NCBI RefSeq assembly: GCF_003696205.1
Contig: NZ_RFFI01000002.1
Coordinates: 1 to 64,000, forward strand
Source: Cellulomonas triticagri
Lineage (GTDB): Bacteria > Actinomycetota > Actinomycetes > Actinomycetales > Cellulomonadaceae
Direction of reading: 5' to 3'
DNA length: 64,000 bases
The notes under the pieces are model-generated. The model was not told where the DNA came from. It searched no databases and saw only the letters and a program-made list of their open reading frames with translations. Below are positions 19,104 through 27,043 of this stretch, in pieces. Position numbers and translations under genes: made by a program. Position 1 is the first letter of the stretch. Each line of letters starts with the position of its first letter.

Positions 19104-21065
19104 GTGGACGTCGCCCTGGGGGTGCTCGGTCCGGTCACCGCCGCCGACGCCGACGGCCGGGCGCTGGACCTGCGCGGTCCCCGGCACCGGGCCGTGCTCG
19201 CCCGTCTGCTCGTCGCGCGCGGGCGGGTCGTCCCGCTGGCCGACCTCGTGGACGACCTCTGGGAGGACCCGCCGCCGCGCGCCGCCGGGGCCGTGCAGAC
19301 GTTCGTCGGTGCGCTGCGACGCGGCCTCGAGCCCGACCGCGTCCCGCGCACCCCGCCCCGGCTGATCGTCACCACCGGCGGCGGGTACGCCGTGCGGACC
19401 GGACCGGGCGACGTCGTCGACGCGTGGTCGTTCGAGGCGGAGGTGGCCGGGGCGTCCAGGGCGACCCCCGACCGGGCGGTCCCCGCGCTCGCGGACGCGC
19501 TGGTCCGGTGGCGCGGGACCGCGCTGGCGGACCTGCCGGACGCCGCGTGGGTGCTCGCCGAGCGACGCCGGCTCGAGGCCCTGCGCGTCGTCGCGGTCGA
19601 GGACCTGGCGGCGGCCCGGCTCGCCACCGGCGCGGCCCGGCAGGCGATCGCGGACCTCGAGCACCACGTCGAGGTCCACCCGTGGCGCGAGTCGGGCTGG
19701 CGGCTGCTCGCCACCGCCCTGTACCGCGACGAGCGCGCCGCCGACGGGCTCGCCGTGCTGCGCCGGGCCCGGCACCTGCTCGCCGACGAGCTCGGGCTCG
19801 ACCCCGGCCCCGAGCTCGCAGCCCTGGAACGCGACCTGCTGCTGCGTGCCCCGCAACCGGTGTCCGCTCCGGCGGCGGAGGTGTGGGGCGGCGTCGCCAC
19901 CGCCTACCAGCGGGTCGCCGCGGCGCGTCCGTCCACCCGGCTGCGGTCGGCGATGCACCTGGTCGGTGAGCTCGCCGTGACCGGCGGGCAGGGACTGGAG
20001 GCATCGCGCGTCCACCGGATCGAGGCCATCGAGGCCGCCGAGGCCCTGGGTGACCCGGAGGTCGTCGCCGCCGTCGTCGGGGGGCTCGACGTCCCCGGCG
20101 TCTGGGCCCGGTCGGACGATCCGGCGCAGGCCGCGCAGGTGGTCGTCGCCGCGCGCCGGGCGCTCGGGCGCCTGCCCGCCGGGACCGACCGCCTGCGGGC
20201 CCGGCTCCTCGCCACGGTCGCCCTGGAGTCCCGCGGCACCGCTGACGCCGCCGCCGAGGCCGACGAGGCGGTGGCGATCGCCCGTGCCCTCGGGGACCCC
20301 CAGGTGCTCGCCCTCGCACTCACCGGCGCCGCCATGCAGTCCTTCGGGCGCGCGGGCCTCGCCGCCCGGCGATCCGACCTCGGCGCCGAGGTCGCCACGC
20401 TGTCCGCCCGGCACGGCCTCACCGACACCCGGATCGCGGGCGAGATCCTCGCGATGCAGGCGGCGGGCGCTCTCGGCCGGTTCGCCGACGGCGAGGAGCG
20501 GGCGCGCGCGCTCGACCGGCTCGGGGAGCGCGAGGACCGACCGGCCGTGAGCGCCTTCACCGCCTGGTTCCGTGCCGTGCGGCTCGACGTCGATGGTGGG
20601 ACGCTCGACGCCGTGGACCGGGCCTACCGGCGCGCCGACGCCCTGCTGGCCGGCATGCCCGGCGTCCAGCACGGGGCGCTGGCCCTCGCGCTCCTGGCCG
20701 CGCGGCTCACCCGAGGGGTGCCCGTCACCGACGGACGCGTGCCCGGCGTGCCTGGGGAGGGTGACCCGCGGTGGGGGCCGTACCTGCCGTGGGTCCGCCC
20801 GCACCTGCTCCTGGCACGCGGCCGGACCGCCGCCGCGGAGTCGGCGTTGCGGGCCGCGCCGACACCGCCCGCCGACCACCTGCTCGAGGCGACGTGGTCG
20901 CTGCTCGCCGACGCCGCCCTCGCGCTCGACGACACGGACCGCGCCCGGCAGGCCCTCGCCGCGCTCGCACCCGCGTCCGGCGAGGTCGCGGGTGCGGGCA
21001 GCGGCATGCTCGCGCTGTGGCCCGTGGACGCGACCCTCGCCCGGCTGCGGGCCGCGACCGGCTGA
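19104..21065 (+). CDS. SARP/AfsR-type transcriptional regulator with BTAD domain
   Basis: 653 aa, GTG with GAAGAGGAG upstream. Residues 1-95 are an OmpR-like winged helix (ALGVLGPVTAADADGRALDL, then VPLADLVDDLWEDPPP), about 100-245 a bacterial transcriptional activation domain (AWVLAERRRLEALRVVAVEDLAAARL and EVHPWRESGWRLLATALYRDER), followed by a helical-repeat, TPR-like region to the end. No NB-ARC ATPase motif is seen between, so it is a medium-sized SARP. Such proteins often activate specialised metabolism, but no biosynthetic cluster is next to it. It converges on the SDR gene with 7 bp between. Confidence 0.88.
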   Translation: MDVALGVLGPVTAADADGRALDLRGPRHRAVLARLLVARGRVVPLADLVDDLWEDPPPRAAGAVQTFVGALRRGLEPDRVPRTPPRLIVTTGGGYAVRTGPGDVVDAWSFEAEVAGASRATPDRAVPALADALVRWRGTALADLPDAAWVLAERRRLEALRVVAVEDLAAARLATGAARQAIADLEHHVEVHPWRESGWRLLATALYRDERAADGLAVLRRARHLLADELGLDPGPELAALERDLLLRAPQPVSAPAAEVWGGVATAYQRVAAARPSTRLRSAMHLVGELAVTGGQGLEASRVHRIEAIEAAEALGDPEVVAAVVGGLDVPGVWARSDDPAQAAQVVVAARRALGRLPAGTDRLRARLLATVALESRGTADAAAEADEAVAIARALGDPQVLALALTGAAMQSFGRAGLAARRSDLGAEVATLSARHGLTDTRIAGEILAMQAAGALGRFADGEERARALDRLGEREDRPAVSAFTAWFRAVRLDVDGGTLDAVDRAYRRADALLAGMPGVQHGALALALLAARLTRGVPVTDGRVPGVPGEGDPRWGPYLPWVRPHLLLARGRTAAAESALRAAPTPPADHLLEATWSLLADAALALDDTDRARQALAALAPASGEVAGAGSGMLALWPVDATLARLRAATG

Positions 21066-21072
21066 GCCCGCG

Positions 21073-21876
21073 TCACAGGACCGTCGTCAGCACCCCGCCG
21101 TCCACCCGCACGGCAGCGCCGTTCACCGCCGACGACCGCGGGCTCGCGAGGAACGCGATCACGTCCGCGATCTCGCGCGGCTCGATGAACCGCTCCAGCA
21201 GCGAGGTCCGGTTCGCGCCGATGATCGCGCCCTTCACGTCGTCGACGGGCAGACCCTGGGCGGCGGCGAGCGACTCCACCGTCGCGGCGACGCCGTCGGA
21301 GTACGTCGGCCCGCCCAGGACGGAGGTCACCGTCACCGCCGTCCCGCGGGTGAGCTTCGCCAACCCGTTGGCCACCGCGAGCACCGCCGTCTTCGTCGTC
21401 CCGTAGTGGACCATGTCCGCCGGCACGTCCACGCCGGACTCGCTGCTGACGAACACCACCCGGCCCCGGCCGCGCTCCAGCATCCCCGGCAGCAGCCGCC
21501 GGGCGAGCTTCACACCGCTCAGCACGTTCACCTCGAAGTAGTGCCGCCAGTCCGCGTCGGAGATCTGCTCGAAGTCCTGCAACCCGAAGATGCCCACGCT
21601 GTTGACCAGGACGTCCACGGGCGCGGCCCGATCGTGCAGACGGTCGGCCAACCGGTCGACGTCGCCCGGGTCCGCGAAGTCCACGCGCTCGCCGGACACC
21701 GTCACCGCCGGGGCCAGCGCCCGCAGGGCTCCGACCGCTTCGGCCAGCCGCCCCTCGTCGCGGCCGCTGAGCACCACGTCGGCGCCCTCCACGGCCAGGG
21801 CGCGGGCGGTGGCGAAGCCGATGCCGCGGGTCGAGCCGCTGACGAAGGCGGTCGTGCCGGTGAGGTGCAGGTCCAC
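21073..21876 (-). CDS. Short-chain dehydrogenase/reductase
   Basis: 267 aa, GTG with CAGGAGGA upstream. It is a classical SDR: cofactor motif GSTRGIGFATA, NNAG-equivalent VLVNSVGIFG, catalytic Ser in VVFVSSESGV and YxxxK as YGTTK, with a C-terminal GAAVRVDGGVLTTVL. An oxidoreductase acting on an unknown alcohol or ketone. Arg in the cofactor loop (SGRDEG) suggests NADP use; this is a weak inference. Confidence 0.9.
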   Translation of the reverse strand: MDLHLTGTTAFVSGSTRGIGFATARALAVEGADVVLSGRDEGRLAEAVGALRALAPAVTVSGERVDFADPGDVDRLADRLHDRAAPVDVLVNSVGIFGLQDFEQISDADWRHYFEVNVLSGVKLARRLLPGMLERGRGRVVFVSSESGVDVPADMVHYGTTKTAVLAVANGLAKLTRGTAVTVTSVLGGPTYSDGVAATVESLAAAQGLPVDDVKGAIIGANRTSLLERFIEPREIADVIAFLASPRSSAVNGAAVRVDGGVLTTVL

Positions 21877-21906
21877 GGGGTCCTCCTGGGGTCGCGCCCG
21901 GGGACC

Positions 21907-22452
21907 TCAGGCCCCCGGCGTCCGGGCCGCACCCTGGGCGGCGCGGCGTGCACCACCACCGTCGGGCAGCCCGATCAGCGGCCGATCAGCGGGCCTGCGT
22001 CGGGCGACCACCCCCACCACAGCCGCGCACGCCACCAGGGCGAGCAGGTCCCTCGCATCCGGGACGACCACGACGTCCACCGGCGCCCGCGCCCCGGACA
22101 GCAGGGCGTCGGCCGGGAACCGCAGCATCCCGACGACGGCGGCGTACGCCGCCCGCGCCCCGTCGACGACCTTGATCGCCGTGAACACCCCGGCCGTCAG
22201 GGCCGCCGCGACCACCGCCGACCGGACCGTGGGGGCGCGGCGGGTCAGCACCTCGCGCGCGGCCAGCAGCAGGAACGGGAAGAATGCGAGCCCGGCGACG
22301 TCCGAGAGCTTGCCCGTCACCCAGCCCGGGGCGGCGGCCTTCAGCACGTGGTCGTTCAGCAGCAGCACCGCCAGCCCGACCAGGGCGACGGGGTGCAGCA
22401 CCAGGTCGCCGCGGACGCGGCGTGGTGGCGTGGTGGGCCCTGGTGGAGTCAC
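21907..22452 (-). CDS. Multi-pass membrane protein of unknown function
   Basis: 181 aa from the GTG at 22452, which overlaps the stop of the upstream gene (GTGA). About four hydrophobic segments (VALVGLAVLLLNDHVLKAAAP, VAGLAFFPFLLLAAREVL, and so on). The VTGKLSDVAGLAFFPFL stretch recalls a family of small actinobacterial membrane proteins, but I cannot name it. It is coupled to the secreted-looking protein encoded just upstream. Confidence 0.65.
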   Translation of the reverse strand: MTPPGPTTPPRRVRGDLVLHPVALVGLAVLLLNDHVLKAAAPGWVTGKLSDVAGLAFFPFLLLAAREVLTRRAPTVRSAVVAAALTAGVFTAIKVVDGARAAYAAVVGMLRFPADALLSGARAPVDVVVVPDARDLLALVACAAVVGVVARRRPADRPLIGLPDGGGARRAAQGAARTPGA

Positions 22453-23027
22453 GGGGTCGGGTCCTCCGTGTCCCAGACCAGCACCTCGGTCGGGGTCGTC
22501 CCGGCGAGGTCGCCGAGGTGCAGCGTCACCGGCGGTCGGATCTTCACGGGCAGCGTGAACACCACGTCCGCGGACGCGCCGTAGGCGCCCCAGCCGTCGG
22601 CGTCGGGCGCCCGCCCCGGGTTCGTGTGCGCGTCGACCGGTGCCCACGTGCCCCCGCGGCCGTCCCGCACCCGGAACGTGCTGAGCACGTCCTCAGGGAT
22701 CGGTGTGAGGTCGTCCGGGGCGGCGCGCAGCGTGAGCCGGATCTCGGCGGTCGTGGCGTCTGCGTCGATGCAGCCGACGGGCCGCACGTACGCGTCCACG
22801 ACCTCGGACCCGCCGACCGTGAACGCGGACGGCTCGACCTCGCGGGTGTCGCTGTCTTTCGTCGTCTGCTGGCCGTAGAGCTCGCTGACCTCCCCCTCGG
22901 CGGGCGGGTCGGGGCAGCGCTCCGGGGGCGGGGTCGTCGCCAGCGAGGCGCCGACGCCGACGACGGGGACGGCCGCCACGGCGGCGGCGCGCAGGCGGGT
23001 GCGCCAGGGGAGCGGGTGCGTCGACAT
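22449..23027 (-). CDS. Exported hypothetical protein, 192 aa
   Basis: The N-terminus has a short basic stretch, then a hydrophobic segment (AAAVAAVPVVGVGASLA), consistent with a signal peptide or anchor, followed by a soluble domain with two cysteines (RCPDPP and GCIDAD) that could form a disulfide outside the cell. Beta-strand-rich C-terminal half. No family recognised. It is translationally coupled to the membrane protein gene that follows, so the two probably act together. No clear ribosome binding site was seen before this ATG. Confidence 0.6.
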   Translation of the reverse strand: MSTHPLPWRTRLRAAAVAAVPVVGVGASLATTPPPERCPDPPAEGEVSELYGQQTTKDSDTREVEPSAFTVGGSEVVDAYVRPVGCIDADATTAEIRLTLRAAPDDLTPIPEDVLSTFRVRDGRGGTWAPVDAHTNPGRAPDADGWGAYGASADVVFTLPVKIRPPVTLHLGDLAGTTPTEVLVWDTEDPTP

Positions 23028-23169
23028 GGCGGCACGGTAGGGCGCCGCGGGGTGCGCAGGTGCGGCCGTTGCGGTCCCGTGACCGGGTCGTCGCCGGACC
23101 GGTGCCGGGCCTCACCCGGTCGGCCCAGCCCGGTCACCCGTCCGGGTAGGGCGTCCCCGGAGACGCCAC

Positions 23170-23201
23170 GAGGGGCGCCTCCCTGACGGGAGACGCCCCT
23201 C
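23170..23201 (-). terminator. Displaced native glnA terminator (candidate)
   Basis: A 14-bp stem with one mismatch around a TGAC loop (GAGGGGCGCCTCCC / GGGAGACGCCCCTC). It lies about 30 bp past the TGA that ends the left copy of the glnA tail. It is best read as the terminator glnA had before the island inserted. Confidence 0.7.
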
Positions 23202-23231
23202 GCTGCGTGCTGATCGGGAGCAGCCGATCAG

Positions 23232-23246
23232 ACGTCGTAGTAGAGC
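23232..23246. repeat. Left attachment-site core (attL), glnA tail fragment
   Basis: 15 bp identical to 58365-58379 (ACGTCGTAGTAGAGC on the + strand). Read on the - strand it encodes LYYDV, the C-terminus of glutamine synthetase, and is followed directly by TGA and a hairpin, whereas the right copy belongs to the intact glnA. Confidence 0.78.
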
Positions 23247-23911
23247 CTGATCCTGCGACGGCGCCGCGGCATCAGCGCCGGTCAGCTCGTCCCTGACCAG
23301 CCGGTTCATTCGAGGATCTGCGTCCGATGTGCACAGTACATGCGTCATCGCGACCCCTCCTGTGGCACGCGTTGTGGCAAATGGTCCCTCTGGTTGAATG
23401 TCATCACAAGGTCCCCACGGTCATCGTGTGAGCCTTGACGTCGAGCGTGGAGACCGCGATGACCAGTGCTATGCACCCGAGGTGCTGGTCGTCGCACGAC
23501 CGCTTGTCGGGTGCGAGAGCCCGGGACGGCCGTCCGCCGCGCTGCCACGCCGTTCTCAGAGTCTGTCCGGCTCGCTGGCGTGACAAGCTCGAGCGGCGTC
23601 CCCGGCGCTGGTGGAAGTGTCCACGGCTCTGGTCGAGGCCACCCGATCCGGAGTCGTCGTCGTGGCCCCCGAGGTACTGGCCGCCGCTGGCGCGAACTCC
23701 GCCGCGCAGTCGCGCGCCGAGCGCCAGTGATGCCGTCCGCGCAGCCGCCGACATCGAAGCCTGGGAGAGCTGCAGGTCGAGTGCCGCGGCGCCTGGCCAG
23801 AGGGCTTCACCAACCTCGGTGCGGACGCCTTCCGTGGCCTGGTCACCGAGTGCGTCGACCTCCAGCGAGTGCGGGAGCGTCACCCAGAACGGGTGGTTGT
23901 CATCTGCGGCT
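23247..23911. other. Left-end region of island with possible degenerate coding
   Basis: No confident gene. One - strand frame opens with a TTG at 23937, overlapping the helicase end by 26 bp, and runs to 23404. Its first 50 residues (HPFWVTLPHSLEVDALGDQ, then EVGEALWPGAAALDLQLSQA) look protein-like. The rest is low-complexity and arginine-rich, so it may be a decayed gene or chance. Positions 23247-23400 show nothing recognisable except their closeness to the attachment site. Confidence 0.3.
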
Positions 23912-26900
23912 TCAGCGTTCCGGCGGCGTGAGGTCAATCGCCAGTCGGCTTCTGGCCGTGCCGGCGTACCGGAGAAGGTCGTCCTGGCGCGGCTGGCCGA
24001 TCACCAGCCGGTACGCACCGACGGCGCGGAGGAGCCGGTCGCGCTGCTGCTCTTCGCGGCTCAGCGGCATCGCCGCGATGTACCGCTCGATCTGCGCGCC
24101 GTCCGGAGCAGTGGCGACCCAGAACGGTTCGATGTCGCTGGCTCCTGGACGTCGAGCCTCGCGGGCGGCGGCGAACACCGCGGCCCAGGGGTCGTCGTGG
24201 TGGGCGAGCGCCGCGTCACGGTGGCAAGCGGCCACGTTCTTGCGTACGGCGTGGCCCTTGTACCGGTGCACGCGCCCTTCGCGCTGCTCGAGATCGACCG
24301 GGTTGCCGGGGAGGTTCCAGTGCACGACGGCGTGGGAGTAGGTGTGGAAGTCAAGCCCCTCCTGGCCGACCGACGTCGAGGAGAGCACGAACGGGCGGAA
24401 CGGCGAGTTGTAGGCCATGCGGATCGTCGACTCGCGCGTGGCCGCCTTGTCGCTGGTCTCAGCCCGACCGAATCTGGCGGCGAAGTGGCTGCTCATGTGG
24501 CGGTCGACGAGTCGAATCTGTCCGTCGGACACGTGCACGTCGTCCACGGCGTTCGTCACGGTGCGGGTGGACAGTGCCTCGACCATCGCTTCGGCAATGG
24601 ATCGGGACCGCGTGAGCGGCGCCGCGTCCACGAGTCCTTCCGACTCGAGCAGCAAGTGCGCGTACTCGTCCAGGACCGCCTGCAGACATCCGTCCAGCGC
24701 ATGCTCGAGCACCGCCCGCCAGTACGACTCGTCGTCCTGCGCGCGGACGAGCGCGATGATCTCCGGCTTGTTGAACAGCGATCGCAGACCCTGTGCGACG
24801 TCGAACGCGTGACGTCGCAGTTCCGGCTCGGCCCACCGCTCGGGTCCTCCCGCCACGCGGCCGAGCGCTCGGAGCGCGCACGTGCCGGGGGCCGCGATGG
24901 CCATGGTCGTGAGGACGTCGACGAGATCGTCGGGGCGTCGGCCCAGTTCCAACGAGGTGACGGCCTGAGCGGTGCGCAGGTGCGCGATGAGTCGGGACTC
25001 GTGTTCGTCGTCTTGTTGGGACCAGCGCGACAAGGATTTCCGAACCGGCTTCTGCTCGTCGGGGGAGATCACCTCGTCCAGCAGGAACGGGGCTGCCCAG
25101 TACCAGCTCTGGTCCACGCGTTCGGACGTCGTGTCGCCCGTCGGTAGGTGGTCGACGAGGGCACTGACCCGTGATCGGACGGCGTCGGCGAGTCGGGCGC
25201 GGTTCAGCGGGATCTCGGCCGTGGCGCGAGCGACGTCGAGCGGGTCGCCCGCGCGCGCAAGTGTCAGGCTGGGGTACAGGAGGGCGAGTGTGGACATCCC
25301 GGCGACCCGGTCACCTGCCATCCGGAACTGGAGCGGCGGAGCCAGCGGCCTGTCGTCGTAGGTTCGGGCGAGTCCCGCGGCTTCGAGCGTGCGGCGTTCG
25401 GCCTCGTAGCTCATCACGACAGAGATCGCCTTGGGGACGACGGACCATGCGGAGAAGACCAGGCGCTTCGTGAACGACTGGAGGTCGGGCTGGGCGTATG
25501 CGCCGCCGAGGTCGTAGTACGGGAGGGACGGCGGCAGCCACGCGAGGCGCCATGTCTGCCGGTCGAGCACGTCGGCGCACAGCCCACGCATCTTTGCGTT
25601 GCCGGGGTCAACAGCGCGGTAGTGGTGGATGTCGTCCCAGTCCAGGAGTCCGGCGCCAGACCGCAGGGCGGTCGCGACGCCGGCATCCTGGCGTTCCGCG
25701 GCCGCGTGGAAGCGAGTCCTCACCTGGTAGGCTCCGCGCTCCATCAGGTTGAGCGGGTAGGGCGATGATCGCCAGTACTCGAACACGTCGTGGGTGTCGA
25801 CAAGTCGTGCCACGTCGTCGAGGACCCGCCACGAACGCACGTCCTCCGGCGAGAGCATGAGGCCTGGCAGTGGCTTCTCGGTCAGCATGCCGTCTCGGTC
25901 CGGGGTCGACGCGAGGCGTTCGGTGCGGCACATCACACGACGCAGCTCGCGCTGGACGCGGTCGCGCGCTGCCACGGCGAGCCCGTCGTCGCCGCCTGAG
26001 ACGAGAGACTCGCGCATCGTGCGCAGTGACTTCTCGACGACCTGGGCGCGGTCGCCACCGGCGAGGAAGCGGGTCGTCCTGACGAAGTCGCTGTAGTGAT
26101 CATCCCCGGCGGGCTCGTCGGGGAGCGTGTACATCTTGTACGGCGTCGCCGAGAGCAGCAGCACTCTGGCGGACGGGTGGTCGAGGATCGCGTTCGCGAG
26201 CCGGGACCCTTCGTCGTCGGCCCCGTCGACGACGTTCTTGAAGCGCTGGAACTCGTCGAGGATGATGAGGTCCGGCTCCAGGTGGTCGACGGCCGCCCGT
26301 GCGACGAGTCCGCGGAGGGTTCCGATGAGCCTGTACCGGCGGTCGCTCAGGCAAGACTTCGGCTTGCCACGCAGGTAGTTGAAGTCCTGCACGCACTCGT
26401 CGATCTCGAGGCGCAACGGCTGTCCGCCAGGACCGGTCGTGCAGTCGATCGCCGCGCCGAAGGCCTGGCACAGCGCATCGTCGAGCGACGATCGGTCGAA
26501 CCAGGCGAGGGCGGCCTCGAAGTTCTCTCGGTTCATGCCTCCCTCGAAGAAGCGCTTCCACCTCGTGGCGCGGACCGCATCCGCCCCCCATGCTTCGGCG
26601 AGCATCCAGTAGAGGAGCACCCGCTCCTCGTACTTGCCGCCCGAGTAGCCGACGTTGAACGAGGTGCCCGGGGTGAAGGAGACGAAGTTGACCCGCCCGT
26701 GCCGCAGATCGCGGATCGCTTTGGGCAGGAGTGTCAGCCGGTCGGCGTGCTTGAGCTCGGTGCCGCCGACGACGTTCAGCCGACTGAGGTTCTGGCGAGC
26801 GATCTGGCTGTTCGAGCAGATGTAGACGATGTCGATCCGCTCTTCCGACTCCCAGAGATGCTCGACGGTCCGGGCGATCACGCCCTTGGCGACCATCGTC

Positions 26901-27043
26901 TTGCCGAGGCCCACCTCGTCCGCGACGAGGAAGCGTTTGACCCCGTCCTTGTCTGTCCACAGGCGTTCGAACGCGTAGTCGACCGTCCGTCGCTGGAAGT
27001 CCTTGAGGCTGGCGAGCGTGCGCTCGACGTCGGGTCGCTTCAT
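23912..27043 (-). CDS. SNF2/superfamily-2 helicase, last gene of defence operon
   Basis: 1043 aa from the ATG at 27043, which overlaps the PLD gene stop (ATGA). It starts MKRPDVERTLASLKDFQRRTVDYAF, then has Walker A VADEVGLGKTMVA, a Walker B variant IILDEFQRFK and SATPYKMY (motif III). Near the C-terminus are the helicase-C motifs SSTSVGQEGLDFHTYSHAVVHWN in two parts and LEQREGRVHRYKGH. A roughly 500-residue insert separates the two RecA-like cores. It would be an ATP-driven DNA translocase. It is preceded by PLD and DUF6361 genes, each coupled by ATGA overlaps, so the three probably form one working unit. Confidence 0.85.
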   Translation of the reverse strand: MKRPDVERTLASLKDFQRRTVDYAFERLWTDKDGVKRFLVADEVGLGKTMVAKGVIARTVEHLWESEERIDIVYICSNSQIARQNLSRLNVVGGTELKHADRLTLLPKAIRDLRHGRVNFVSFTPGTSFNVGYSGGKYEERVLLYWMLAEAWGADAVRATRWKRFFEGGMNRENFEAALAWFDRSSLDDALCQAFGAAIDCTTGPGGQPLRLEIDECVQDFNYLRGKPKSCLSDRRYRLIGTLRGLVARAAVDHLEPDLIILDEFQRFKNVVDGADDEGSRLANAILDHPSARVLLLSATPYKMYTLPDEPAGDDHYSDFVRTTRFLAGGDRAQVVEKSLRTMRESLVSGGDDGLAVAARDRVQRELRRVMCRTERLASTPDRDGMLTEKPLPGLMLSPEDVRSWRVLDDVARLVDTHDVFEYWRSSPYPLNLMERGAYQVRTRFHAAAERQDAGVATALRSGAGLLDWDDIHHYRAVDPGNAKMRGLCADVLDRQTWRLAWLPPSLPYYDLGGAYAQPDLQSFTKRLVFSAWSVVPKAISVVMSYEAERRTLEAAGLARTYDDRPLAPPLQFRMAGDRVAGMSTLALLYPSLTLARAGDPLDVARATAEIPLNRARLADAVRSRVSALVDHLPTGDTTSERVDQSWYWAAPFLLDEVISPDEQKPVRKSLSRWSQQDDEHESRLIAHLRTAQAVTSLELGRRPDDLVDVLTTMAIAAPGTCALRALGRVAGGPERWAEPELRRHAFDVAQGLRSLFNKPEIIALVRAQDDESYWRAVLEHALDGCLQAVLDEYAHLLLESEGLVDAAPLTRSRSIAEAMVEALSTRTVTNAVDDVHVSDGQIRLVDRHMSSHFAARFGRAETSDKAATRESTIRMAYNSPFRPFVLSSTSVGQEGLDFHTYSHAVVHWNLPGNPVDLEQREGRVHRYKGHAVRKNVAACHRDAALAHHDDPWAAVFAAAREARRPGASDIEPFWVATAPDGAQIERYIAAMPLSREEQQRDRLLRAVGAYRLVIGQPRQDDLLRYAGTARSRLAIDLTPPER

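Noticed and set aside
23112-23348. 78-aa frame across the glnA tail copy
   Set aside because: It runs through the terminator hairpin and the attachment core; no ribosome binding site or recognisable text.
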